Shown one piece after another: positions 16,256-25,418 of a stretch of DNA of 64,000 bases (the first letter of the stretch is position 1; the number at the start of each line of letters is the position of its first letter). The translations under genes and the position numbers were made by a program. A model generated the notes under the pieces. That model had not been told where the DNA came from and searched no databases. It worked only from the letters and a program-made list of their open reading frames with translations. The stretch spans positions 1 to 64,000 of the forward strand of contig JAFZWH010000063.1 in the NCBI GenBank assembly GCA_017617415.1, written 5' to 3'. This DNA is from Victivallales bacterium (GTDB lineage Bacteria > Verrucomicrobiota > Lentisphaeria > Oligosphaerales > Oligosphaeraceae).

Positions 16256-17596
16256 GTGGGCGTTGTTTTTCTGACAATCTACTTGCTGCTGGCGTTGGCG
16301 ACTGGCGTTCTCTGTCAGCGCAAAGTCCATTCTGCCGATGACTACTATGTGGCGGGCCGCCGAGCCGGCGTTCTGCAAGTCGCTGGTTCCCTTGTGGCGA
16401 CCATCTTGGGAAGTTCCGCCATCTTGGGCAGCATCGAGTTCGCCCGCAAAAGCGGCTGGGCGGGTGCCTGGATGATGGTCACAGGGGCGTGCGGTCTTTT
16501 GGTGTTGTCATTGTTGGTGAAGCAGTTAGAGCGCTTCCAGGGCTACAACCTCCCAGAGTTGCTTGGGGAGTTCTATGGTCAGACTGTGCGGAAATGGTCT
16601 GCGGTCGTGATTGCCATTGCCTGGCTGGGCGTGGTTGCGGCACAGTTGATTGGCGCGGCAGAGATTTCAACCGCGATGTGTGGGGTTTCCTATTGGAAAA
16701 GTCTGTTTGTCATCGGTGGCGTTCTTGTCTTCTATACGGCGGCAGGCGGGCAGTTTTCCATCCTCAAGACCGACCTGGTGCAGGCGATTCTGGTGCTGGT
16801 GGGAATCCTGATGGTGTTCTGTTTCACGCTGACACGCAATGGCGCAATTCCTTCTGCATCAGGACTCTTCTCCGAGAAGTTCTCAACCCTGGACCTTGGG
16901 GTGCTGCTGCTCGCCTATGCGACAACATACGTCGCCGGACCCGACATCTATTCGAGGCTCTTCTGCGCCAAAGACGCATCCACAAGCCGAAAGGCACTTT
17001 GGATGGCCGCGCTGACGCTGATTCCAGTCGGCGGAATGTTGGCCTACATCGGCATCTATGGCGGGGCGGCATACCCGGAACACAACGGCTCTGTGCTTCT
17101 GGCCATCGCGCAATATGAGTTTCATCCGGCGATGTCGATGTTGCTCTACCTGGCATTGCTTTCTGCCATCCTTTCGAGCGCCGATACAACACTCTTCAAC
17201 GCAGGCGGACTGCTGGCCCAATTCTTCGACGCCGACCTGCGTTCCTTCCAGAGCATCCGTCGCACGCGGGGCTGCATCATCCTCCTTGGTGGCGCTTCTA
17301 TCGTGATTGCGTTATTCCTCCAGTCCATCCTGACAGTTCTGCTGGGTGCGTTGGCAATTTACGCCGGTGCCTTCATCGTGCCAGTGCTCTGGGGGCTTTT
17401 CGGGCTGAGGGCGAACCGAGGCTTCGTGTTGGCTGCCATACTGGCTGGCGGGATGCTTGCCTTGGGCGGGAAGTTTCTTCCAACCCCCTGGGGACAGTGG
17501 GTGGCCATCGCCGCATTCATCGCGAATCTGACATTGCTTTGGGTTGGACATAGCCACCTGAAACGATGCAACGAAAAGAATGCAACCCAATCATAA
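16256..17596 (+). CDS. Sodium:solute symporter family (SSS) transporter
   Basis: 446 aa with about 12 hydrophobic segments. SSS hallmarks: YYVAGRRAGVLQVAGSLVATILGSSAILG near the N-terminus, YTAAGGQFSILKTDLVQAILV, and LLSAILSSADTTLFNAGGLLAQ in the later half. Probably imports the sugar or sugar acid handled by the flanking enzymes. The start is odd: GTG 16256 directly follows an in-frame TAG and a CATTCCT repeat array, with no purine-rich ribosome binding site. Confidence 0.87.
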   Translation: MGVVFLTIYLLLALATGVLCQRKVHSADDYYVAGRRAGVLQVAGSLVATILGSSAILGSIEFARKSGWAGAWMMVTGACGLLVLSLLVKQLERFQGYNLPELLGEFYGQTVRKWSAVVIAIAWLGVVAAQLIGAAEISTAMCGVSYWKSLFVIGGVLVFYTAAGGQFSILKTDLVQAILVLVGILMVFCFTLTRNGAIPSASGLFSEKFSTLDLGVLLLAYATTYVAGPDIYSRLFCAKDASTSRKALWMAALTLIPVGGMLAYIGIYGGAAYPEHNGSVLLAIAQYEFHPAMSMLLYLALLSAILSSADTTLFNAGGLLAQFFDADLRSFQSIRRTRGCIILLGGASIVIALFLQSILTVLLGALAIYAGAFIVPVLWGLFGLRANRGFVLAAILAGGMLALGGKFLPTPWGQWVAIAAFIANLTLLWVGHSHLKRCNEKNATQS

Positions 17597-17614
17597 TAAA
17601 AGGAGTATGTGAAT

Positions 17615-18442
17615 ATGAGCCCCGTTTTGGAAAATTCCCTGTTGCGCATTGAGGTGGATTCCGAACACGGCGGGCGGGTAACAAGTTTCTTCGCCAAAAC
17701 GACACAGACGGAACTCCTGTGGTATGATGCCACGCGTCTGCCCGTGAATCCCACACTCGACTACGATGGCAATTTCGCCGGGGGGATGGACGAATTGCTG
17801 CCCTGCGACCCGCCGGAACACGGCTTCCCTGACCACGGCGAACTCTGGACACAACCGCTTCGAGCGATGTTCGACCAGGACAAATTGATTCTGGAGGGGC
17901 GACTCCCCAAATGCGGACTGGTCTATCGCCGGATTATGTTAATTGATAATAACTGTTTGATTTGCAAGTATTTACTTGAAAATACTATGAACCGGCCTCT
18001 GGACTTCCTGTGGAAACTCCACGCCGCGCTGGCGATTTCGCCAGGCGATCGTCTGTTGGTGCCGGCGAACTGTTGTCAGGCCGCCGACCCCGGTGACTGG
18101 TCAAAGGCCACGACGGCATTGCCAAGCCACTGGAAGAACGTATATGACATCCCGCCAATGGATGGTTCGTCGGACTTCTTCTATCTGACGGATCTTGCGG
18201 ATGGAAACATGGAACTCCTTCGCGGGGATGGTGTTGCGCTGCGATGTGACTTCGACATGCAGGTCTTCCCCTGCGCTTGGGTCTTTGCCAGCTTCGGGCG
18301 ACTCAACGGCTCCCGCACGCTGATCATGGAACCCTGTACCAACTACCCGCTCTCCCTGGATGATGCGGTGAAGGCGAAGTGCTGTGCGCACCTTGACGCC
18401 GGCGAGTCCCTTGCCACCGAGGTACGCTGGAGCGTGAGGTAG
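17615..18442 (+). CDS. Galactose mutarotase-like / DUF4432-type carbohydrate protein
   Basis: 275 aa, beta-sandwich pattern like aldose 1-epimerases: LLRIEVDSEHGGRVTSF, FAGGMDELLPCDPPEHGFPDHGELW (His-containing motif typical of the fold), LIMEPCTNYPLSL. Likely interconverts anomers or related sugar forms feeding the SDR dehydrogenase. AAAGGAG at 17599-17605 supports ATG 17615 rather than GTG 17609. Last gene of the cluster; a terminator follows. Confidence 0.75.
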   Translation: MSPVLENSLLRIEVDSEHGGRVTSFFAKTTQTELLWYDATRLPVNPTLDYDGNFAGGMDELLPCDPPEHGFPDHGELWTQPLRAMFDQDKLILEGRLPKCGLVYRRIMLIDNNCLICKYLLENTMNRPLDFLWKLHAALAISPGDRLLVPANCCQAADPGDWSKATTALPSHWKNVYDIPPMDGSSDFFYLTDLADGNMELLRGDGVALRCDFDMQVFPCAWVFASFGRLNGSRTLIMEPCTNYPLSLDDAVKAKCCAHLDAGESLATEVRWSVR

Positions 18443-18493
18443 CACGGTTCTTGATTCGTTTTCGTGCAAACGAACCAGAGCATCATGTTTTGG

Positions 18494-18532
18494 GGGAAAT
18501 GATACCGTTGAATGGTATAATTCCCTTTTTTT
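18494..18532 (+). terminator. Rho-independent terminator after the sugar cluster
   Basis: Segment 18494-18507 pairs with 18514-18525 (GATACC with GGTAT near the loop, GGGAA with TTCCC at the base, one bulge and one mismatch), followed by seven T residues. Confidence 0.75.
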
Positions 18533-18655
18533 CGGCTTTTTGGAATTTGCCTGGCATTTTCCGTATTATCTTATTGTTGGAACCAACTTGAGTAGCCAGG
18601 CGTCATAAAGGTGTGTCTTGCTTTTGCTGTCCAACGACCTTAAGGAGAAATCCCC

Positions 18656-21600
18656 GTGAAAAGCCATATCCGTATTGTACTATCCACTTTGCTAATAGGA
18701 GTCGTCATGTCCATTTTCTCTTTTGGTCACGCGGAAGAGACGGAACCGATGAAGATCCGTCCGCTGCATTACATTTCGACGGACAAGCCAATCTATCGTC
18801 TGGGCGAGACGGTCTATCTGCGCGACGTGATTCTGGATGCACAGACCAATTTTCCCATCGACACCAAAAACTACGTGTACGGAGTCAACTGGAAGATTCT
18901 CGGTCCCAAGGGAGACGAGGTCTTTTCGTCCATGACGAATGCCAGCGAGTCCGTGGCCGCACTGGCATGGGCAATCGATGCGGATTTGCCGGGGGGCGTC
19001 TATACCGCGCGGGTGGAGAATGCTGGCGGAGATGGCGCGCCGGCTGAGCGCAAGTTCGAGGTGAAGGCATTCCGGGTTCCCCGCATCAAGAGCCAGATTG
19101 AGTTCCGACGCCGTGGCTATCTACCGGGCGAAGAGGTCACTGCAGTGGTGAAATTCGAACGCGCGGAGGGTGGTTTGCCCGAGGGCGCGACCGTCGAGGC
19201 GAATGCGCTGGTGGATGGCACGATTGTCTTCTCTGGACCGGTCGAGGCAAAACTTGGTCAGGCGCAGGTGAAATTTACACTGCCGGAGAACCTCACGGAA
19301 GGCGACGGAACATTGGCATTTATCATCCACGACGGCGGGACGGTAGAGACCGCCGCCAAGACCATTCCGATTCTTGTGGACAACTATACTGTGGACTTCT
19401 ATCCCGAAGGCGGCGACCTGGTGGCGGGCGTGCCAAACCGCATCTATGTCGATGCGCGCCAACGGAATGGCAAGGGTGCAGATATTGCAGGCAAGGTCGT
19501 GGACGCAGATGGAAACGAGGTCACTCAATTCGCCACGCGTTTTGACGGGCGGGGGATTCTGGAAATGACTCCGGCCGAAGGTGGCGCCTATAGGCTCTTG
19601 GTCACCAACGAGACCACCGGGCAGGTGCGCGAGTTCGCATTGCCAGCGGCGAAGACTGGTGCGCTGGTGCGTGCTACGAAGCCGGTCTATGCCTTTGAGG
19701 ACGATATCACCGTCCAGGTGGATGCCACGCAGGGGCAGGGCATCTGGCCAGTGAAGGTCCGCCTGTGCAAGCGCGATGCCACTTTGGACACCGTGGAGGT
19801 CAAGGAAGCCGGTACGGTCACGCTGAAGGCGGAGGAGAGCGAAGGCGTGCTGATCGCCACGCTCTTTGCCCACGATGGCAAGCCGCTGGCTGAGCGATTG
19901 CTTTTCCGGAATCCGCGCTTTCGCATTCTCACGCTGATAAAGGGGCTCAAGGAAAGCTACGCGCCGGGCGAAAAGGTCAAACTCACTTTCACGACGGTGA
20001 ATACGCAAGGTGATCCAATCTCTGCCAATGTCGGTTTTACGGTGACGGACGACTCCGTGCTGGAGATGATTGACCGCCGCGAGCAGGCGCCGCGCCTCCC
20101 GGAGATGGTCTATCTTGAAAACGAAGTCCGTGACTTTGCAGATTCGGCGGACTATTTCAATCCCAAGGATCCCATGGCTCATGAGAAGATCGACCTGCTG
20201 CTTGGAACCCAGGGCTGGCGGCGTTTCGCCGAGGTGAAGTTCCAGTCTGGCGAGGGCGAACAGGAGTTCAAGGAGGCGCTACGCCGCGCGCTCGGTCTTC
20301 CGGAGGTCACATTGCGGCCGCCGATGGTCTATAAGGCGGCCGGTGGCGGTCGCCGCAAATTCTTCGGCTTGGGCGCACCTGTCGAAGACGCGATGGCGAT
20401 GCAGGTCGTCGAGGAAGATGGTGCCTTCGAGGTGCAGCGCATGGAAATGGTGGGGGCAGTTGCCCCAGAGATGCGCAATGGAGTGGGAATGCCTCCCCCA
20501 GCACCGCCGAGGGCCGCCGATGTAGGTGTTGTCGAGGCTCCTGCCGCCGCGCGTGCGATGGCCTTCGATGTCGCCGACCCGATTGGTGCTCGTGCGAAGC
20601 GCAGAGAGTTGTTGGCTGACAAGAAGCCCGCTCCCCGCCAGGTGTGGGTGCGCGAATATGCCCATAAGGCGCGCGAGGGCCGTCAGCCCAATGACCGCGT
20701 GGATTTCACGGAGACCATCTTCTGGTCTGCGAATACCAAGACCGACCCGCGCACCGGCAAGTGCGAGATTGCTTTCGAGTTGCCGGATACTGTAGGGACT
20801 TTCCGCATCTTTGCGGACTCCTTTGGCGCCAATGGCGCCCTGGGCGAATACACGACCAAACTGCAAAGCGTGCAGCCCTTCTATGCTGAGGCGAAACTGC
20901 CTACGTTCTTGAGCATCAGCGATACGGTGAGTATTCCGATTACCTTGTGCAACGGGACCGGCCGGCCTCTGATTGGCGCGAATGTCGCGGTGGAGGTCAG
21001 CGACAATCTTCAGGTTGTCGGCAAACCCTCTTTGCACCATGACTTGATTCTGTCGCCTGGCGAGCATCATCGCGTGTCGATAAAAATCTTGGCAGTCAAG
21101 ACGGGCGAGGGCACTGTCACCATCCGTTCCGTGGCAGGTGGCTACAGCGACCAGGTGACACGGAAGTTCACTGTGGTTTCCCGGCTCTTCCCGTTTGCGG
21201 CACATGGCGGTGCGAGGATTTCCGCCGAACACCCGCTCCGGCTGGAGTTCACGGTGCCCGATGAGGTCGAGAATGGTTCGCAGAAGACGCTCATCCAGGT
21301 CTATACCTCGCCAGCCGCCACCCTGGAGGCCGCGCTCAACGCGCTCCTGCGCAATCCTCACGGTTGCTTTGAACAGACCAGTTCCACCAACTATCCGCTC
21401 GTGATGGCTCAGCAATATTTCCTGAGCCACTCTGGAATCTCCTCCGAGACGATTGCACAGGCGCAGAAGCTTTTGGACGAGGGCTACAAACGCCTTGTCA
21501 GCTTCGAGTGTTCCGAGAAGGGCTACGAGTGGTTTGGAGACAACCCCGGACACGAGGCGCTCTCCGCCTACGGACTCATGGAGTTTGCCGACATGGCGAA

Positions 21601-22780
21601 GGTAATGCCCGTGGACGAGGCGATGGTCGCCAATACCCGCAAGTGGCTCATGGACCGTAGGGACGGGGAGGGCGCCTTCAAGCGCAACGAGAGGAGCCTG
21701 GACTCTTTCGGTCGCGCACCCGCGCCCACCACGAACGCCTACATCCTCTGGGCACTTCTGGAATCCGGCGAGAAGCCCGCCGATCTCGAAACGGAAATCG
21801 CCGCCGTGACCAAGCAGGCCGCCGAGGCCGAGGACGACTATCTCAAGGCGCTCGCTGCCAATATCCTCTTTTTGGCCGGACAGCCCGAAGGGGCAAGAAA
21901 ATTCGCGGACGCGCTGGTGAAAGACCAAAATGACGACGGCACGATGGCGAAATTGGGCACAACCATCACCTGCTCCGGCGGCGAGGCGCAGAAACTCGAG
22001 TGTGCCGCACTGGCTGCGCTGGCGTGGGTGCGTTGCGGTGACGATTATGTCGCCGCGACCGAACGCACGATGAAGTTCCTCGCCGAACAGTGTAAGGCTG
22101 GCCGTTTCGGCTCCACGCAGTCCACGGTGTTGGTTCTCAAGGCGATCAACGCCTACGACCAGCAATTTGCCAAGCCGCTCAAGGCGGGGAGCCTTCAGCT
22201 CTTCGTGGACGGCGAGCCCTTTGGCGAACCTGTCGCTTTTACCGAGGAAAGCAAGGGACTGTTGCTCTTGCCCGACTGCGGGTTGAAGCTCTTGGGTGGC
22301 AAGCACACCATTGAGGTCAAGATGACCGAGGGAAGCGAACTCTCCGTCGCCGTGGAAGTCACCGGAATGACGGAGATCCCTGCGAATGCGGGAACCATCA
22401 CTCTGGAGACCGCGCTGGATCGCACCGAGGTCAAGGAAGGCGAGCCGGTGCAACTTGACGTCACCGTGAAGAATACTGCCGCCGAGGACGCCGCGATGAC
22501 CCTCGCCGTTGTCGCTATCCCCGGCGGGCTTCAGCTGCGGACCGCTCAGCTACAAGAACTCGTGGACGCCAAGCGAATCGCCGCATACGAACTCTGGGAC
22601 AACGCAGTGGTGCTTTACTGGCGCGGTCTTCCCGCCAACGGCTCTGCCACCGTGCCGGTCTCCTTGACCGCTGAAATCCCTGGCGAGTTCCAGGCCGCCG
22701 CCTCGCGGGCGTACCTCTACTATACTGATGAGGATAAGCAGTATGTGCCTGGCGTGGAGGTGACCATCGAGGCAAAGTAA
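18656..22780 (+). CDS. Bacterial alpha-2-macroglobulin family protein
   Basis: 1374 aa. Signal peptide 1-26 without lipobox Cys, so probably periplasmic and soluble. MG1-type motif TDKPIYRLGETVYLR (42-56) is followed by repeated macroglobulin domains. A Pro/Ala/Met-rich segment at about 555-680 is the likely bait region. The thioester motif is C904-F-E-Q907 in PHGCFEQTSS (CxEQ retained), followed by the alpha-helical TED and a C-terminal receptor-type domain. Known bacterial relatives trap proteases covalently and protect the envelope. GTG 18656 sits behind AAGGAG. Unlike many bacterial homologues, no penicillin-binding protein 1C gene is adjacent. Confidence 0.93.
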   Translation: MKSHIRIVLSTLLIGVVMSIFSFGHAEETEPMKIRPLHYISTDKPIYRLGETVYLRDVILDAQTNFPIDTKNYVYGVNWKILGPKGDEVFSSMTNASESVAALAWAIDADLPGGVYTARVENAGGDGAPAERKFEVKAFRVPRIKSQIEFRRRGYLPGEEVTAVVKFERAEGGLPEGATVEANALVDGTIVFSGPVEAKLGQAQVKFTLPENLTEGDGTLAFIIHDGGTVETAAKTIPILVDNYTVDFYPEGGDLVAGVPNRIYVDARQRNGKGADIAGKVVDADGNEVTQFATRFDGRGILEMTPAEGGAYRLLVTNETTGQVREFALPAAKTGALVRATKPVYAFEDDITVQVDATQGQGIWPVKVRLCKRDATLDTVEVKEAGTVTLKAEESEGVLIATLFAHDGKPLAERLLFRNPRFRILTLIKGLKESYAPGEKVKLTFTTVNTQGDPISANVGFTVTDDSVLEMIDRREQAPRLPEMVYLENEVRDFADSADYFNPKDPMAHEKIDLLLGTQGWRRFAEVKFQSGEGEQEFKEALRRALGLPEVTLRPPMVYKAAGGGRRKFFGLGAPVEDAMAMQVVEEDGAFEVQRMEMVGAVAPEMRNGVGMPPPAPPRAADVGVVEAPAAARAMAFDVADPIGARAKRRELLADKKPAPRQVWVREYAHKAREGRQPNDRVDFTETIFWSANTKTDPRTGKCEIAFELPDTVGTFRIFADSFGANGALGEYTTKLQSVQPFYAEAKLPTFLSISDTVSIPITLCNGTGRPLIGANVAVEVSDNLQVVGKPSLHHDLILSPGEHHRVSIKILAVKTGEGTVTIRSVAGGYSDQVTRKFTVVSRLFPFAAHGGARISAEHPLRLEFTVPDEVENGSQKTLIQVYTSPAATLEAALNALLRNPHGCFEQTSSTNYPLVMAQQYFLSHSGISSETIAQAQKLLDEGYKRLVSFECSEKGYEWFGDNPGHEALSAYGLMEFADMAKVMPVDEAMVANTRKWLMDRRDGEGAFKRNERSLDSFGRAPAPTTNAYILWALLESGEKPADLETEIAAVTKQAAEAEDDYLKALAANILFLAGQPEGARKFADALVKDQNDDGTMAKLGTTITCSGGEAQKLECAALAALAWVRCGDDYVAATERTMKFLAEQCKAGRFGSTQSTVLVLKAINAYDQQFAKPLKAGSLQLFVDGEPFGEPVAFTEESKGLLLLPDCGLKLLGGKHTIEVKMTEGSELSVAVEVTGMTEIPANAGTITLETALDRTEVKEGEPVQLDVTVKNTAAEDAAMTLAVVAIPGGLQLRTAQLQELVDAKRIAAYELWDNAVVLYWRGLPANGSATVPVSLTAEIPGEFQAAASRAYLYYTDEDKQYVPGVEVTIEAK

Positions 22781-22806
22781 TGGGACGCTTGGGACGCTTG
22801 GGGCAA
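22781..22806 (+). repeat. Nonamer tandem array (TGGGACGCT)
   Basis: Two 9-bp units plus a partial third begin immediately after the alpha-2-macroglobulin stop codon. The core TTGGGAC matches the minus-strand unit of the array at 23652-23741. Confidence 0.7.
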
Positions 22807-22814
22807 GGGGGAAG

Positions 22815-23501
22815 TCATTCCCAGCCTTTTTGTCTTTTGATGGTCTTGCAGTCGCGAAAGACTTTCTGCTGAATCTGGGCGATGCGGTTTTCCAATTCTG
22901 TGGCGGAGTTGGCATTTTGCAGGTAGCTGAATACTGCTGGTTCCCAGCCATTGCCGCGTGTCTCATTGCGCACGGCGTTCATCCGTTCACGGATGCCGCC
23001 ATTTTGTCGGAAGGAAGCTTCTTGACTGGCGAGAAGTCGTTCCAGAAGATATTGTGCCTGATGGATTAATGTCACCTGGGTGTTGCAGAGCGTCTTGGCA
23101 TCGTTTTGCAAGAAATGCTCCCGCCATTGTTCCCAGCTGGTCAGGCTGCGGGCAATGTCGCGTATTTGCCGGTTCTGTGGAGAATTTGCCGTCCAGAGTT
23201 CGAGACGGTGGCTTACCGTGTAGTCACAGTAGTCTGCGAGCAATTCACCGAGCGAGGCCCGTGCGACATTCGTGAGTTTGATTTCTGTCTCCTTGCTGGT
23301 TGCACTGGCTTCGCTGCCCTCGACGATATTCTGCTTGCAGCTTCGTGCGGCCTGAACCATCTGGTCAACGGTGCGGTCTTTAGCGGCATTCAAAAAACGA
23401 TTGCAGAAGACAACGGTTCCCTGGTAGATGATCTCGCTCTTTTGATATGCCAGTAGGTTCTGGTATCCGCCATGCGGAAGGATGATTTGCGGTTTGGTCA
23501 C
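22815..23501 (-). CDS. Four-helix bundle protein (S23 / 23S-IVS family) with long C-terminus
   Basis: 228 aa. The N-terminal 120 residues match the four-helix-bundle family first seen in 23S rRNA intervening sequences: NLLAYQKSEIIYQGTVVFCNRF, DQMVQAARSCKQNIVEGSEASATSKETEIKLTNVARASLGELLADY. The additional C-terminal 100 residues are helical (LENRIAQIQQKVFRDC). GTG 23501 is chosen because AAGGAG lies seven bases upstream. Function unknown in this family; here it is a stand-alone chromosomal gene bracketed by nonamer repeat arrays. Confidence 0.82.
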   Translation of the reverse strand: MTKPQIILPHGGYQNLLAYQKSEIIYQGTVVFCNRFLNAAKDRTVDQMVQAARSCKQNIVEGSEASATSKETEIKLTNVARASLGELLADYCDYTVSHRLELWTANSPQNRQIRDIARSLTSWEQWREHFLQNDAKTLCNTQVTLIHQAQYLLERLLASQEASFRQNGGIRERMNAVRNETRGNGWEPAVFSYLQNANSATELENRIAQIQQKVFRDCKTIKRQKGWE

Positions 23502-23651
23502 GGATGCTCCTTTCTGGTGTGGTTGCGAAAACAGACACAATGAATATACTGCCCATTCAGGAGACCGTATCCAAAGTAATAAATAATATTATAATTCTCT
23601 GTTTTGCATATATTTTCTTGTAATTCTTTTGATTTTTCCTGCGCCCAAGAA

Positions 23652-23741
23652 TCCCAGCCATCCCATTGCTCCCAATTGTCCCAATTGTCCCAATTGTCCC
23701 AAGAGTCCCAAGAGTCCCAAGAGTCCCAAGAGTCCCAAGAG
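23652..23741. repeat. Nonamer tandem array, ten units in two sub-blocks
   Basis: 90 bp of 9-bp units, all beginning TCCCA: TCCCAGCCA, TCCCATTGC, three TCCCAATTG, five TCCCAAGAG. On the minus strand the unit is TTGGGACNN. ORFs across it encode only low-complexity peptides and are rejected as genes. It lies in the roughly 450-bp gap between the four-helix-bundle gene and putP; the rest of that gap is AT-rich with no gene. Confidence 0.9.
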
Positions 23742-23879
23742 TTGCGCAGGCAGAAGCAGGGCGAAAGGAGGTGGCTTTGTGATGAAAGTCATTGCCTTTG
23801 AACAGAAGTTGCTCGAGTCAAGGACATCGCTCGTCTAATTTGACGAGGCGTAGCCTTTTGCCATACTTCTTATTCTTCT

Positions 23880-23918
23880 AACGAAAACCGCCCCGGATGG
23901 CAAAGACCAACCGGGGCG
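23880..23918 (-). terminator. Rho-independent terminator downstream of putP
   Basis: CGCCCCGG (23889-23896) pairs with CCGGGGCG (23911-23918). Read on the minus strand, the stem is followed by GTTTTCGTT. It lies about 40 bp past the putP stop. Confidence 0.75.
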
Positions 23919-23928
23919 ATTTGTTATT

Positions 23929-23960
23929 GTCCAGAATAGTCCAGAATAGTCAGACTAGTC
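23929..23960. repeat. Short 10-bp direct repeat at the putP stop codon
   Basis: CCAGAATAGT occurs twice in tandem at 23931-23950, followed by a degenerate third unit that overlaps the putP stop codon (minus strand). Confidence 0.5.
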
Positions 23961-25418
23961 CTGATATTTCACGGCGTCGTCGTAGAGTTTCTGGATGTCC
24001 TCAGAGGGCTTGCCAGTGACTTTGGCAACGATGATGGCGGCGATGAGTCCGGCGAAGAAGCCGGGGATGATCTCATAGAGCTTGGTGCCACTGCAGCAGG
24101 TCAGCCAAAGGATGTCCACAACGGTACCGACCACGATGCCCGCCAGGGCACCCTTGGAGTTGAAGTTCTTCCAGAAGAGGCTGAGAAGGATGGCGGGGCC
24201 GAAGGCGGCGCCGAAGACGCCCCAGGCGTTGGAGACCAGCCCCATGATGCTGCCGGAGTTGGGGTTGGTGGCGATGAGCAGGGCGGCGAGCGACACGATC
24301 AGCACGATGAGGCGGCCGTTCCACAGCAACTCCGCGTCAGAGGGCTGTCCTTTGCGGATGAGTGGCTTATAGACGTCGCTGGTGAAGGCGGAGGAGGCCG
24401 CGAGCAACTGGCTGTCCGCAGTGCTCATGGCGGCGGCGAGAACGGCGGAGAGGAGCACACCGGAGATGACGCCGGGGAAGATGCGACGGACCATCTCGAC
24501 GAAGACAATCTCCTTGTCCGCGATTTCCGGCTGGAAGCCGAGTTTGAGGCGTCCGATGATGCCGATGAATGCCGCGAAGAAGAGCACGATGACGGTCCAG
24601 GAGATGCCGATGATGGAGGACTTGCGGAGGTCCTTCTGGGACTTGATGGACATGAAGCGGATGATGATGTGTGGCATGCCGAAGTATCCGAGGCCCCAGC
24701 CCAGTCCGGAGGCGATTTGACGCCAGTCGGCGAAGGCGTTGTAGTAGTTGGCGGGGAGGTCGGCGGCGATCTCAGTGGGTCCTTGGAGCATGAAGGTGGC
24801 GAAGATGGGGGCCAGGAGCATGGCGCCCAGAATCAGCATCCCCTGGAAGAAGTCGGTCCAGCACACAGCGGAGAATCCGCCGAGGAAGGTGTAGCTGATG
24901 ATGATGAATGCGGAAAGGTACATCGCCTTGGTGGCGTCCATCCCGATGACCTTGAAGAAGAGCGTTCCGCATGCTTTGATGCTGGAGGCCGCATAGATGG
25001 TGTATGCCAGCAGGAATACCACTGCGCAGATGGTCTGGGTGGCGTGGTTGGTCGCCTTGAAGCGGTTGGAGAGGTACTGCGGGATGGTGATGGCGTCACC
25101 GGAGACGATGGAGAATCTGCGCAGGCGTGGGGCCTCGATGATCCAGCTCAAGGCATAGCCCAGTCCCAGACCGATGGCAATCCAGACCTCGCCGATGCCG
25201 ATGGCGTAGATGGAGGTGGGCAGGCCCATCAGCAGCCAGGCGCTCATGTCGGAGGCACCGGCGGAGAGGGCGGCGACCCACGGACCCATCTTGCGGTCAC
25301 CCAGGAAGTAGGTCTTTTCGCCGCCGTTGCGGTCCCTGAAGAAGAAATAGACTCCAATGGACAGCATGCAGAGCAGGTAGATGATGAAAACAGTGACTTC
25401 CGAATAGCTCATGGACAT
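23955..25418 (-). CDS. putP: Sodium/proline symporter
   Basis: 487 aa with about 13 membrane helices. PutP-like throughout: KTYFLGDRKMGPWVAALSAGASDMSAWLLMGLP at the N-terminus with the Na+-site region, GYFGMPHIIIRFMSIKS, and LAAAMSTADSQLLAASSAFTSDVYK late in the protein. Imports proline with Na+ across the inner membrane. Two ATG codons (25418, 25412) are possible starts. A terminator hairpin lies downstream. Confidence 0.93.
   Translation of the reverse strand: MSMSYSEVTVFIIYLLCMLSIGVYFFFRDRNGGEKTYFLGDRKMGPWVAALSAGASDMSAWLLMGLPTSIYAIGIGEVWIAIGLGLGYALSWIIEAPRLRRFSIVSGDAITIPQYLSNRFKATNHATQTICAVVFLLAYTIYAASSIKACGTLFFKVIGMDATKAMYLSAFIIISYTFLGGFSAVCWTDFFQGMLILGAMLLAPIFATFMLQGPTEIAADLPANYYNAFADWRQIASGLGWGLGYFGMPHIIIRFMSIKSQKDLRKSSIIGISWTVIVLFFAAFIGIIGRLKLGFQPEIADKEIVFVEMVRRIFPGVISGVLLSAVLAAAMSTADSQLLAASSAFTSDVYKPLIRKGQPSDAELLWNGRLIVLIVSLAALLIATNPNSGSIMGLVSNAWGVFGAAFGPAILLSLFWKNFNSKGALAGIVVGTVVDILWLTCCSGTKLYEIIPGFFAGLIAAIIVAKVTGKPSEDIQKLYDDAVKYQD

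Noticed and set aside
23652-23741. Possible CRISPR array
   Set aside because: Units are 9 bp and contiguous, with no spacers and no cas genes.
23604-23838. Small ORFs across the nonamer array (SQ-, PK- or LG-repeat peptides)
   Set aside because: They are by-products of a 9-bp repeat, open in several frames at once, with no conserved sequence outside the repeat.
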